A stretch of 64,000 nucleotides of DNA from CAZRSW01 sp964602845. GTDB lineage: Bacteria > Chloroflexota > Dehalococcoidia > Lucifugimonadales > UBA826. Each line of letters opens with the position of its first letter. Position 1 is the stretch's first letter. Shown here piece by piece: positions 53,819-62,133 of this stretch. The notes below the pieces were generated by a model. The model saw only the letters and a list, made by a program, of their open reading frames with translations. It ran no database searches and was not told where the DNA came from. The DNA lies in contig CAZRSW010000008.1 in assembly GCA_964602845.1 (NCBI GenBank), positions 1 to 64,000 on the forward strand, given 5' to 3'. The translations under genes and the position numbers were made by a program.

Positions 53819-54565
53819 TTGCCTAATTTACCTGCCCATATACACTATGCTGCCGAGTCCGCATTGAATTTTGACAACTCTGTAATTAATGAGCATGTAT
53901 CTTTGTATTTGCTTGGAGCAACAGCACCTGATATTAGAGTGATTACGAAGAAGGATCGTTCGATATATCACTTTGTCACCCTGGATTTTGAGGAAGTGGG
54001 GGATGGGCTGCGAAACTTATTTTACGACAAAGGAGAGTCTATCGATGCTGCGAGTTTGTCGGCCCCATCAATGGCTTTTATGGCGGGTTACGTGACCCAC
54101 TTGATGTTAGACGAAACCTGGATCAAAAATATGTTTCGACCTTACTTTAGTACAGATGGTGTATTCAGCGACCTGAATGTAGGGTTAATAATGGATAGAG
54201 CTTTACAACTTGAGTTGGATAGGAGATTTTGGGAATCAGTCAATCCATATTTAGATTCGATTAGTGTGTGTGACATCGATATTGATATTGAATTTCTCCA
54301 AAAGGACCCCATCTACCAATGGCGTGATTGGGTAGTGACCTCCCTAGAAAGAGAATTTTCTTGGGACCGTCTAAGGTTTATGGCTAAAAGAATTTCTAGG
54401 GGTGTTTTGGATCACCCTGTACATGGTTTAGCAGACAAATTCGTCGTTGATCCCAGTCTAGCTTTGCAAGAATTATTTGAACAGTTGCCCGAGGGAGTTA
54501 TAGAGGAATTTTCTGATCAAAGTTACACGAACATTAGGCTGGGATTAGAGCGATTCCTGAAATGA
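53819..54565 (+). CDS. Zinc-dependent phospholipase C-like protein embedded in the his operon
   Basis: The 248-residue protein opens PNLPAHIHYAAESAL and has a LLGATAPDIRVIT block, typical of the zinc-dependent phospholipase C / S1-P1-like superfamily. YHFVTLD and GYVTHLMLDETW supply further candidate His/Asp metal ligands (His11, His54-type, His97-type positions). No signal peptide is visible, although relatives are often secreted or unannotated. It starts with TTG 53819, 4 bases after hisG stops, and its ATGA overlaps hisD. Its place between hisG and hisD suggests cotranscription, not a known his role. Confidence 0.72.
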   Translation: MPNLPAHIHYAAESALNFDNSVINEHVSLYLLGATAPDIRVITKKDRSIYHFVTLDFEEVGDGLRNLFYDKGESIDAASLSAPSMAFMAGYVTHLMLDETWIKNMFRPYFSTDGVFSDLNVGLIMDRALQLELDRRFWESVNPYLDSISVCDIDIDIEFLQKDPIYQWRDWVVTSLEREFSWDRLRFMAKRISRGVLDHPVHGLADKFVVDPSLALQELFEQLPEGVIEEFSDQSYTNIRLGLERFLK

Positions 54566-55884
54566 TGCGTTATACAGGGTATGAGCTTTCCCATAAAGCT
54601 CTTGAGATTATTAGGAAGACTCGACAGTCAGGGACGCCGGATTGGGTTACTGAGTCAGCTTATGACTTATTTGGAGAGCGAATGGGCATTGACGAGTTTG
54701 TTTTGCGCATTATCAATGAGGTCAGAGCCGGCGGAGATAGATCGGTCATTAATTTAACCGAAAAAATTGAAGGTGAGCGAATAGAATCCGTTGTTGTGCC
54801 CGAAGATGAAATGAAAAATGCCTATAAAGAAACACCTTCAAAACTGAGGGATTCTCTTGAAAGAATGGCGGAAAGGATTGAATCGTTTCATTCTCGAAGT
54901 ATGCCCATAACTTGGAATGACGATGTTGCGGGTTATGGTCAGAAGTTCATTCCAGTGGAATCCGTTGGTGTATATGTGCCTGGAGGTACAGCGAAGTATC
55001 CATCTACTGTACTCATGACGGCTGTACCCGCGCGTGTGGCGGGTGTGAGTGACGTTTCTTTAGCCTGTCCAGTGTATGAAGATGGGTTGCCTGCAAAATC
55101 TGTTTTGGCTGCTGGATATATTGCGGGTGTTTCAACCGTTTACAGGATCGGTGGAGTTCAGGCGATAGCATCTTTGGCTTATGGAACTGAATCGGTCCGT
55201 AATGTAGATCTTATATGTGGACCAGGAAACCTATTGGTTACACTAGCCAAGAAGGCTGTATTTGGGGATGTGGGAATTGATGGATTGTATGGACCCACGG
55301 AGACAGTGTTATTAGCAGATGATAGTGCGAACCCCGTGTTGTGCGCGGCCGATCTAATAGCCCAAGCTGAACACGATCAAAGGGCTATCCCGATATTGAT
55401 AACTTCATCTGAAAGCCTGGCAGATGAAGTGGAAGAGCAAATAAACATCCGACTACCAAAAGCTGAAAGAAAGGATATAGCTAAAGGTTCAATCGATAGC
55501 AATGGGATCATAAGTATTGTTGAAACTGATGCGGAAGCAATCGCACTTGTGAATGAATTTGCACCTGAGCACTTATGTATCTTGTCAGAAAATGCTGGTC
55601 GTATTTTGCCTTCGGTCAAAAATGCCGGGATGATTTTCATTGGTGAATATTCTCATGAGGTGTTGGGGGATTACGGCGCTGGTCCAAGCCATGTGATGCC
55701 GACGGGAGGGACCGCAAAATTTAATGCCGGTTTAGGGGTACATACTTTTTTAAAACCTGTACCCGTAGTATCTATACCTAGGGAGACTGCATTGAGTATC
55801 ATAGATGATGTGTCTGAGATTGCGAGAGAGGAAGGGTTAACCGCTCACGCCGAGGCGGCCGAGGTAAGACGAGAGTTTGAGTAG
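54562..55884 (+). CDS. hisD: Histidinol dehydrogenase
   Basis: HisD oxidises L-histidinol to L-histidine in two NAD-dependent steps. The 440-residue protein has IPVESVGVYVPGGTAKYPSTVLM (about 131-153), IDGLYGPTETVLLAD (about 238-252), AQAEHDQRAIPILIT (catalytic Gln/His/zinc region, about 272-286) and EFAPEHLCIL (about 332-341) with catalytic Glu-His. SYDYGAGPSHVMPTGGTAKFNAGL-type EVLGDYGAGPSHVMPTGG follows. It overlaps the PLC-like gene by 4 bases (ATGA). Confidence 0.96.
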   Translation: MMRYTGYELSHKALEIIRKTRQSGTPDWVTESAYDLFGERMGIDEFVLRIINEVRAGGDRSVINLTEKIEGERIESVVVPEDEMKNAYKETPSKLRDSLERMAERIESFHSRSMPITWNDDVAGYGQKFIPVESVGVYVPGGTAKYPSTVLMTAVPARVAGVSDVSLACPVYEDGLPAKSVLAAGYIAGVSTVYRIGGVQAIASLAYGTESVRNVDLICGPGNLLVTLAKKAVFGDVGIDGLYGPTETVLLADDSANPVLCAADLIAQAEHDQRAIPILITSSESLADEVEEQINIRLPKAERKDIAKGSIDSNGIISIVETDAEAIALVNEFAPEHLCILSENAGRILPSVKNAGMIFIGEYSHEVLGDYGAGPSHVMPTGGTAKFNAGLGVHTFLKPVPVVSIPRETALSIIDDVSEIAREEGLTAHAEAAEVRREFE

Positions 55885-55928
55885 ATTGATAATTTCTTTC
55901 GCCTATGTTGGGAGTGCAAAATAATTAG

Positions 55929-57029
55929 ATGGACATTGATAGTTTTATCAGGCCTCACTTGTTGAACCTTAGAACCTATGATGCTGTTGTGGCCCCGGAT
56001 GTACTAGCATCCAAGGCCGGAATTCCAGAGCGCAATATCGTGAAGCTCAACGGTAATGAAAATCCTTATGGATGCTCTCCTCTCGTAAGGGAGGCAGTGT
56101 TAAAGGTCCCAATGCATATATATCCGGATCCTGAGCAAAGTAAGATGCGCGAGGCCTTGTCAAAGTATACGGGGCTTGATCCAGGGAATATAGTGGTTGG
56201 GGCAGGGGCCGATGAGCTTATTGATCTTCTGTTTCGACTATTCGTTTCACCTGGGGATACTATACTAGACTTTGAGCCAACTTTCGGGATGTACAGTTTT
56301 TGCGCAAATGTTGCTGGCGGTAAGGTGCTATTTGTACAAAGGGACGATGAATTCGAAATCGATGTAGAAGAGGCTATCGCTGCTATAAACAACTCTACTA
56401 AGATTATATTTGTAACTTCTCCGAATAATCCAACAGGTAACTTGGTTAAACGCGACCAACTTATTCGGCTTTTGTCTACCGGGTTAATCGTTGTGGTTGA
56501 TGAAGCATATTACGAATTCTCGGGGGAAACTTCACAGGATCTCGTTGAAGACAATGAAAATTTGATTATTCTTCGTACATTTAGTAAGTGGGCAGGATTA
56601 GCTGGACTTCGGGTAGGGTATGGGATAATGCATCCAAAAGTAGCCAGGCATTTCATGGATATTAAGCCTCCATATAATGTAAATATAGCCGCAGAAGCCG
56701 CAATGATCGCTTCTTTACAGGATTCAGAATATCTCTTAAACAATGTGTCAAAGATAGTCACCGAACGGATCCGTATGTTTGATTTGTTGAGTGATATAAA
56801 CGGAATGAAGGTTTGGCCTTCCCACGGAAATTTCATTTTATGTGAGTTTGCACAAAATCAGGCTAGGATTGTATACGAATTTCTGGTTATGAAGGGTATA
56901 TTTGTAAGGAAATATGATTCTGATAGGCTGAAAGATAGTATCAGGGTGGCTGTCGGGACTCCGAGTCAAACAGATGCATTTATAGATTCGATTCGCAAAT
57001 CAATGTTAAACGAAAGGGGAAATGGGTGA
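55929..57029 (+). CDS. hisC: Histidinol-phosphate aminotransferase
   Basis: HisC transaminates imidazole acetol phosphate with glutamate. A fold-type I aminotransferase of 366 residues: VKLNGNENPYGCSP (about 38-51), GAGADELIDLLFRLFVSPGD (about 96-115), FVTSPNNPTGN (about 160-170), VVVDEAYYEF (about 188-197) and the PLP lysine in FSKWAGLAGLRVGYG (about 219-233). It ends with SIRVAVGTPSQTDAFI. 44 bases after hisD; its last four bases overlap the hisB start. Confidence 0.95.
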   Translation: MDIDSFIRPHLLNLRTYDAVVAPDVLASKAGIPERNIVKLNGNENPYGCSPLVREAVLKVPMHIYPDPEQSKMREALSKYTGLDPGNIVVGAGADELIDLLFRLFVSPGDTILDFEPTFGMYSFCANVAGGKVLFVQRDDEFEIDVEEAIAAINNSTKIIFVTSPNNPTGNLVKRDQLIRLLSTGLIVVVDEAYYEFSGETSQDLVEDNENLIILRTFSKWAGLAGLRVGYGIMHPKVARHFMDIKPPYNVNIAAEAAMIASLQDSEYLLNNVSKIVTERIRMFDLLSDINGMKVWPSHGNFILCEFAQNQARIVYEFLVMKGIFVRKYDSDRLKDSIRVAVGTPSQTDAFIDSIRKSMLNERGNG

Positions 57030-57622
57030 ATTTCCGAAGTTCCAAACAGGCGAGGAAAACAGGCGAGACTGATGTACAAATATCGATCGATATAGATGGA
57101 TCTGGTAATTACCATATAGAAACGGGCAACGGTATGTTTAATCATTTACTAGCCCAATTAGCAAGGCATGGATTAATAGATATTGATATAGAGGTGCAGG
57201 GTGATGTAGAAGTGGGTTGGCACCATATCGTGGAAGATACGGCGATCGTCTTGGGCCATGCATTTAAGGAAGCTGTAGGTGAAGGAAGAGGTATAACTAG
57301 AGTGGGGAATGCAATTGTCCCTTTGGATGAAGCGTTGGTCCTATCCGTGATAGATTACAGCGGGCGTGGCTATTCTGTGATTGATGTTCCTCTTGGTCAG
57401 AGTGATTTGGGAGAGCTCCCATCCGATCTTGTAAGGCATTTTCTTGAAACTTTTTCAAGAGAAGGTTGTTTCAATCTCCATGTTAAAGCGATGGCGGGTA
57501 TGAACAATCATCACATCGCTGAGGCTGTTTTTAAGAGCTTAGCCAGGGCGCTTAGGATGGCCCTTTCTCGTGATGAGCCTTTGGGTCAGGAAGTACCTAG
57601 TACTAAGGGTGTTATTGGATAG
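57026..57622 (+). CDS. hisB: Imidazoleglycerol-phosphate dehydratase
   Basis: HisB (plant/actinobacterial stand-alone form) dehydrates imidazole glycerol phosphate. The 198 residues are two half-domains with Mn ligands. They include GNGMFNHLLAQLARHGLIDI (about 35-54), WHHIVEDTAIVLGHA (about 71-85), VPLDEALVLSVIDYSGRGY and GMNNHHIAEAVFKSLARALR (about 152-171). There is no fused phosphatase. Start GTG 57026 overlaps hisC by GTGA. Last gene of the his unit; its end overlaps purS on the opposite strand by 11 bases. Confidence 0.96.
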   Translation: MNFRSSKQARKTGETDVQISIDIDGSGNYHIETGNGMFNHLLAQLARHGLIDIDIEVQGDVEVGWHHIVEDTAIVLGHAFKEAVGEGRGITRVGNAIVPLDEALVLSVIDYSGRGYSVIDVPLGQSDLGELPSDLVRHFLETFSREGCFNLHVKAMAGMNNHHIAEAVFKSLARALRMALSRDEPLGQEVPSTKGVIG

Positions 57623-57872
57623 TCGATTTGGTCAGTTCCAATTGATAGTCCTCAATGATGGGGTTGGTCAACAGTTTTTCACACATAGTTGTAATAGCTT
57701 GCTTCGCCGTGTCAGCGGAGTCTTCTTCGAGAGTCAAGTGAATCAATTTACCGGTTCGGATTTTGCTGACAGATTGGAATCCCATTCTCTTTAAACTTTT
57801 ATATATTGTTTGACCCTCCGGGTCACTGACCGATTCTCTGAGGCTGATGTATATTTTAGCGTCAAACATCAT
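57612..57872 (-). CDS. purS: Phosphoribosylformylglycinamidine synthase subunit PurS
   Basis: PurS is the small subunit of the three-part FGAM synthase (PurL-PurQ-PurS). The 86 residues fit: DAKIYISLRESVSDPEGQTIYKSLKRMGFQSVSKIRTGKLIHL (about 4-46) and MCEKLLTNPIIEDYQLEL. It starts 2 bases after the DUF3105 stop and is the last gene of the guaA-purD-purB-purC unit. purQ and purL are not in the window. Its C-terminal 11 bases overlap hisB tail to tail. Confidence 0.93.
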   Translation of the reverse strand: MMFDAKIYISLRESVSDPEGQTIYKSLKRMGFQSVSKIRTGKLIHLTLEEDSADTAKQAITTMCEKLLTNPIIEDYQLELTKSTIQ

Positions 57873-57874
57873 AG

Positions 57875-58516
57875 CTAATTGGCGTAAGGCTCTGGTGCGT
57901 TGGGTGAGCTTTCATGTGAGTTGATAAACTTCTTTATTCTCCCAGCGTCATATGTATCAAAGGAATCTATAAAGGTCCAGGCGGTGACAGCAATAGTGGT
58001 GCTCATGTCCGGATACGGTGATAGAAGTACCTTTAGATTATTTGACCGGGCCTCAGCAACGATTTCTTTCAAGTTTTCGACAAGCTGTTCACATTCCTGA
58101 GGGCAATTATAGGTGATGGAAATACCGCCATGTTCCAAGTTGTGAAGGCGGCGTTCTTCCTGTATGTATTGGGTGTGGATTCCCCATTTGACTGGTGCTA
58201 AGGGCTGAGGGTAGTGCCATCCTGACGTAGCAGGAACGGAGTTGTAGGGTGGATGTGTTGCGCCTTCCTCTATGTGATCGCGTCCTTGAGATTCGATGCG
58301 CTGACCGGGCCCATCCGGGTTCCCACTGGAAAAGAGGCCGTCTAATGGGATACTTGGTAGGAATAGGGATAGTATGAATAGGCCTGCGATTGAGGCTACA
58401 GCTAATCCTCCTAACCAGCGTATGACTTTTCGGCGATTGTGCCTTCTGGACCTTCTTGCTGCTCTCGCTTGTGTGGGAGTTAGTTTATTGCTTTGTTTTG
58501 GTTGTTTATTTGCCAT
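57875..58516 (-). CDS. DUF3105-family membrane-anchored protein
   Basis: The 213-residue protein has a basic N-terminus (ARRSRRHNRRK, about 19-30), one membrane helix (about 34-56) and an exported domain. That domain carries the DUF3105 marks HPPYNSVPATSGWHYP, APVKWGIHTQY, LHNLEHGGISITYNC and VLLSPYPDM. The conserved His, Trp and Cys suggest metal binding, but no role is known. It sits 34 bases after purC and 2 bases before purS on the same strand, which is an odd place for a surface protein. GAGCCCGG-type ribosome sites are absent; spacing is normal. Confidence 0.85.
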   Translation of the reverse strand: MANKQPKQSNKLTPTQARAARRSRRHNRRKVIRWLGGLAVASIAGLFILSLFLPSIPLDGLFSSGNPDGPGQRIESQGRDHIEEGATHPPYNSVPATSGWHYPQPLAPVKWGIHTQYIQEERRLHNLEHGGISITYNCPQECEQLVENLKEIVAEARSNNLKVLLSPYPDMSTTIAVTAWTFIDSFDTYDAGRIKKFINSHESSPNAPEPYAN

Positions 58517-58550
58517 GTCTTTGGGTCACATATGCTCTAGTATATTACGT

Positions 58551-59432
58551 TCATCGGATATTTGTATTAGTTATTCTGCGGAAAGCCTCATGGTATCTTT
58601 TCTGTGTCTTGCACACAATATCTTCTGGAATCATTGGAGCCGGTGGTTCTCGGTTCCAGCCTTGCGATAATAGCCAGTCTCTCACGTATTGCTTATCATA
58701 ATTAACCGGGTTGTCTGCCATGGGATCTTGCTTGTCCCAGAATCTGCTGGAATCAGGAGTAAGTAACTCGTCTATAAGAGTGATTGTGCCTGCTATGATC
58801 CCAAATTCCATTTTTGTATCAGCTATAATTATATTCCTATTCAGGGCGTATTCATGAGCGAATGAATATACTTTTAAGGTTATGTCTTTTAACTCTTCTG
58901 TTAAGTCAGCCCCGATCAATGACGCCATCATATCTACTGTAATGTTTTCATCATGGCCTTCATTCGATTTTGTAGCGGGCGTAAATATTGGTTCGGGGAA
59001 TCGGTCGCCCTCTCTTAAACCTTTCGGCATCGGTGTACCTGCTATTTTCCCCGTGGATTTGTACTCTTGTAAGGCTGACCCGGTTATATATCCTCTGGCG
59101 ACGCATTCTATATCGATGCGTTTTGCTTTCTTGACTACCATGGATCTGCGTTTAATTTCGGCTGATAGATTGGATTTGGGATCATCGAGTGTCAAACCGA
59201 CAAAATGGTTCGGTACGATATGTGTCGTGATATTAAACCAAAAAGCTGATAATTGGTTCAGAACGATACCTTTCCCTGGAATTGGGTTTGGCAGGACGAC
59301 GTCGTAAGCTGATATTCTATCTGTGCACACCATGAGTAGTTTATTACTAGATAACTCGTGGGAGTCCCTTACTTTACCTCGGTGGACTAACTTTGGCAGT
59401 TTATTGGTACCTGTAGGTTCAAAAGTCGGCAT
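58551..59432 (-). CDS. purC: Phosphoribosylaminoimidazole-succinocarboxamide synthase
   Basis: PurC joins aspartate to CAIR to make SAICAR with ATP. The 293-residue protein has LVHRGKVRDSHEL (about 15-27), SAYDVVLPNPIPGKGIVLNQLSAFWF (about 42-67), VVKKAKRIDIECVARGYITGSALQEY (about 98-123) and IADTKMEFGI (about 200-209). It starts 2 bases after the purB stop, so translation is probably coupled. The length is that of the longer PurC type. Confidence 0.96.
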   Translation of the reverse strand: MPTFEPTGTNKLPKLVHRGKVRDSHELSSNKLLMVCTDRISAYDVVLPNPIPGKGIVLNQLSAFWFNITTHIVPNHFVGLTLDDPKSNLSAEIKRRSMVVKKAKRIDIECVARGYITGSALQEYKSTGKIAGTPMPKGLREGDRFPEPIFTPATKSNEGHDENITVDMMASLIGADLTEELKDITLKVYSFAHEYALNRNIIIADTKMEFGIIAGTITLIDELLTPDSSRFWDKQDPMADNPVNYDKQYVRDWLLSQGWNREPPAPMIPEDIVCKTQKRYHEAFRRITNTNIR

Positions 59433-59434
59433 GA

Positions 59435-60727
59435 TTATCTTAAAGTCGCCTTGTTAAAAATATCGTCGATATGTTTTGTGTAGTTATTGTAGTTGAATAG
59501 AGTGGTTAAATCTTCTTCAGATAGAAGGTCTTTAACTCGAATGTCTCTTTTTATTAATTCACGGAAATCGTGACCTTGGTCCCAGGTTTTCATGGAGTTT
59601 TCTTGGACAACTTTATAAGCTTCAGTGCGCGTTAGACCTTTTTCAACCAATAGGAGCATTGTCTTTTGGGAGAAAAGCAATCCTTTAGTGAGTTCAATAT
59701 TGTCCAACATTCGGTCTTCATACACATTGAGATTCTTGATGACACCGGCGAGTAAGTTAGTTATATAGTCTAACGCCAGACAGGAGTCCGGCAAGATGAT
59801 TCTTTCGGCTGATGAATGGCTGATATCCCTTTCTCCCCATAGGGCTACATTTTCCATTGCAGTTATGGAGTGACCCCTTATCAGCCTAGCTAGACCGCAA
59901 ACCCTCTCTGTCAACTCGGGATTTCTCTTATGGGGCATCGAAGAGGATCCAGTTTGATGTTCCCCAAAAGGTTCCTCTACCTCGCGTATCTCTGTGCGTT
60001 GTAAGGCTCTGATCTCAGTGGCAATTTTTTCTAAAGTGGCTGCGATGAGGGCAAGTGTTGTAACGAAGTGAGCATGCCGATCTCGCTGGATAATTTGGTT
60101 AGATATAGGAGCTGGTTTCAGTCCTAACTGGGAGCAAACTTCTAATTCTATGGAAGGTGGCATGGTGGCGTGGGTTCCCACCGGCCCCGATAATTTCCCT
60201 ACTGAAATATTGGATTTGGCTTCACTTAGTCGCTTTCTGCTCCGGTTGATTTCGTCCCACCACAAAGCCATTTTAAGGCCGAATGTTATTGGTTCCGCGT
60301 GGACTCCATGTGTGCGGCCGATCATCAAGGAATATTTGTATTGCTGTGCTTTTTCTTTTAAGTTGTTGGATAGTATTGTCAACTCTTGATCTAGAGCTTC
60401 ACTTGATTGCATCAATTGAATGCTCGTGGCTGTGTCCCATATGTCGCTCGTGGTTAAGCCTTGATGAATCCATCTGCCTTCGGGGCCCATACTGTGAGTG
60501 ACAGACTGCAGGAACGCCGTCATATCATGCTTTGTTTTGTCAAGGGTTTCCTGAAAGACACTGAAGTCGTATTCAGCCTGACGGATCTTATTCATCTCTT
60601 CAGGAGATATTAATCCTGTTTTGGCCCAGGCTTCACATACGGCTATCTCGATCTGTAGCCAGATGTCATATTTGTTTTGATCAGACCAAATTGATTTCAT
60701 GCCGGCTCTTGAATATCTTTCAATCAT
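59435..60727 (-). CDS. purB: Adenylosuccinate lyase
   Basis: PurB acts twice in purine synthesis, splitting fumarate from SAICAR and from adenylosuccinate. The 430-residue protein has FLQSVTHSMGPEGRWIHQGLTTSDIWDTA (about 69-97), IGRTHGVHAEPITFGLKM (catalytic His, about 136-153) and the signature GSSSMPHKRNPELTE (about 264-278). It lies 47 bases after purD and 2 bases before purC on the same strand. Confidence 0.97.
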   Translation of the reverse strand: MIERYSRAGMKSIWSDQNKYDIWLQIEIAVCEAWAKTGLISPEEMNKIRQAEYDFSVFQETLDKTKHDMTAFLQSVTHSMGPEGRWIHQGLTTSDIWDTATSIQLMQSSEALDQELTILSNNLKEKAQQYKYSLMIGRTHGVHAEPITFGLKMALWWDEINRSRKRLSEAKSNISVGKLSGPVGTHATMPPSIELEVCSQLGLKPAPISNQIIQRDRHAHFVTTLALIAATLEKIATEIRALQRTEIREVEEPFGEHQTGSSSMPHKRNPELTERVCGLARLIRGHSITAMENVALWGERDISHSSAERIILPDSCLALDYITNLLAGVIKNLNVYEDRMLDNIELTKGLLFSQKTMLLLVEKGLTRTEAYKVVQENSMKTWDQGHDFRELIKRDIRVKDLLSEEDLTTLFNYNNYTKHIDDIFNKATLR

Positions 60728-60774
60728 TATTTACACCTGATAAGTACGTATGTTATTTAGCTCTAAATATTTGA

Positions 60775-62034
60775 TCACCGAGACGCTATATCTCGTCTGA
60801 CATATTTATCTTTGAAGTCAATTTTATCTATATTCTGGTATACAATGTCGGACGTTTCGTAAATGCTTGATCCTGTAGCACACACCGACAATACCCGCCC
60901 GCCATTTGTAACGACACTACCTGACTCATTCGTTCGGGTCCCTGCATGAAAAATATTGACCGGATCTTTTATCTTATGTAGGCCACTAATCTCATACCCT
61001 GTATTGTATTTCGCAGGATATCCTCCCGATGCCATCACTACAGAAACGCTTGCTTTATCATCCCATATCACGTCTTTCGGTCCAAGATTACCATGTACAC
61101 AGCTTTTGAATACATTCAACAAATCAGTCTGCAGTAAGGGAATTATCACCTGAGTTTCCGGGTCTCCCAGTCTGCAATTAAATTCAACGACTTTGGGGCC
61201 TTCAGCTGTGATCATTAGTCCTGCAAATATTGTTCCTATGAATGGAGCTACATCGGTTTGCATAGCTCTGATAATAGGCTTTAAAATTTCGGTTGTTATT
61301 TCGTTTTCAAGTGATGGGGACCAAAATGAGGGCGGAGAAAAAGCTCCCATACCCCCAGTGTTGAGTCCGGTATCTCCCTCTCCGATTCTTTTGTGGTCGC
61401 ATGCCGCGATAATAGGAGATATATTTGTGCCATCTGTGAAGGTAAAAACACTTACTTCGGGCCCTACAAGGAATTCCTCTATCAGTATCAATTTTCCAGC
61501 ATCTCCGAATATACGGGTAACCATGAGATCTTTGATAGCTTTATAGGCTTCCTTTTCATCTCTGCAAATGTATACGCCTTTCCCTGAAGCTAATCCGTCT
61601 GCTTTTATCACTGTCGGGTATGTTGTAAGTTGTTTTAAATGTGTAGCCGCTTGTTTGTGGTCATGAAACAGGGTTGAGTTAGCGGTTGGGATGTGCCACT
61701 TACGCATTAGTGATTTGGCAAATGATTTACTAGATTCTAGTCTTGCTGGTCCAGCTTTTGGACCGAAAATGTCACGATTATTATCAGAAAACCTGTCAAC
61801 AATACCAGCCGCTAATGGTGCCTCTGGCCCTACGATTGTGAGGTCCACATCTTGAGACTCAACAAAATGAAGCAGCCCTTCTAAGTCCGTCTCGGTGATA
61901 TCTATGTTGGTTCCAAATGATGAGGTGCCAGCGTTGCCCGGAGCTATGAATAGTTGCGTTAAAAGAGCGCTCTGGCTTATTTTCCAAGCTAGTGCATGTT
62001 CTCTACCTCCACCACCTACGAGTAGTACTTTCAC
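60775..62034 (-). CDS. purD: Phosphoribosylamine-glycine ligase
   Basis: PurD joins phosphoribosylamine and glycine to make GAR. The 419-residue ATP-grasp enzyme has VLLVGGGGREHALAWKIS (about 3-20), PTVIKADGLASGKGVYIC (about 138-155), IEEFLVGPEVSVFTFTDG, GLNTGGMGAFSP (about 224-235) and EFNCRLGDPETQVI (about 287-300). It lies 99 bases after the guaA stop on the same strand, probably one operon with the purB-purC genes. Confidence 0.97.
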   Translation of the reverse strand: MKVLLVGGGGREHALAWKISQSALLTQLFIAPGNAGTSSFGTNIDITETDLEGLLHFVESQDVDLTIVGPEAPLAAGIVDRFSDNNRDIFGPKAGPARLESSKSFAKSLMRKWHIPTANSTLFHDHKQAATHLKQLTTYPTVIKADGLASGKGVYICRDEKEAYKAIKDLMVTRIFGDAGKLILIEEFLVGPEVSVFTFTDGTNISPIIAACDHKRIGEGDTGLNTGGMGAFSPPSFWSPSLENEITTEILKPIIRAMQTDVAPFIGTIFAGLMITAEGPKVVEFNCRLGDPETQVIIPLLQTDLLNVFKSCVHGNLGPKDVIWDDKASVSVVMASGGYPAKYNTGYEISGLHKIKDPVNIFHAGTRTNESGSVVTNGGRVLSVCATGSSIYETSDIVYQNIDKIDFKDKYVRRDIASR

Positions 62035-62133
62035 GAATCCAATTGCTCCTCACTTTGATATTGGCCTACTTGAGTTTTATTGGTGGGAATCCCCTTATCG
62101 GTACATTTCCCCCTGCTAATTACCAAGTAGAGA

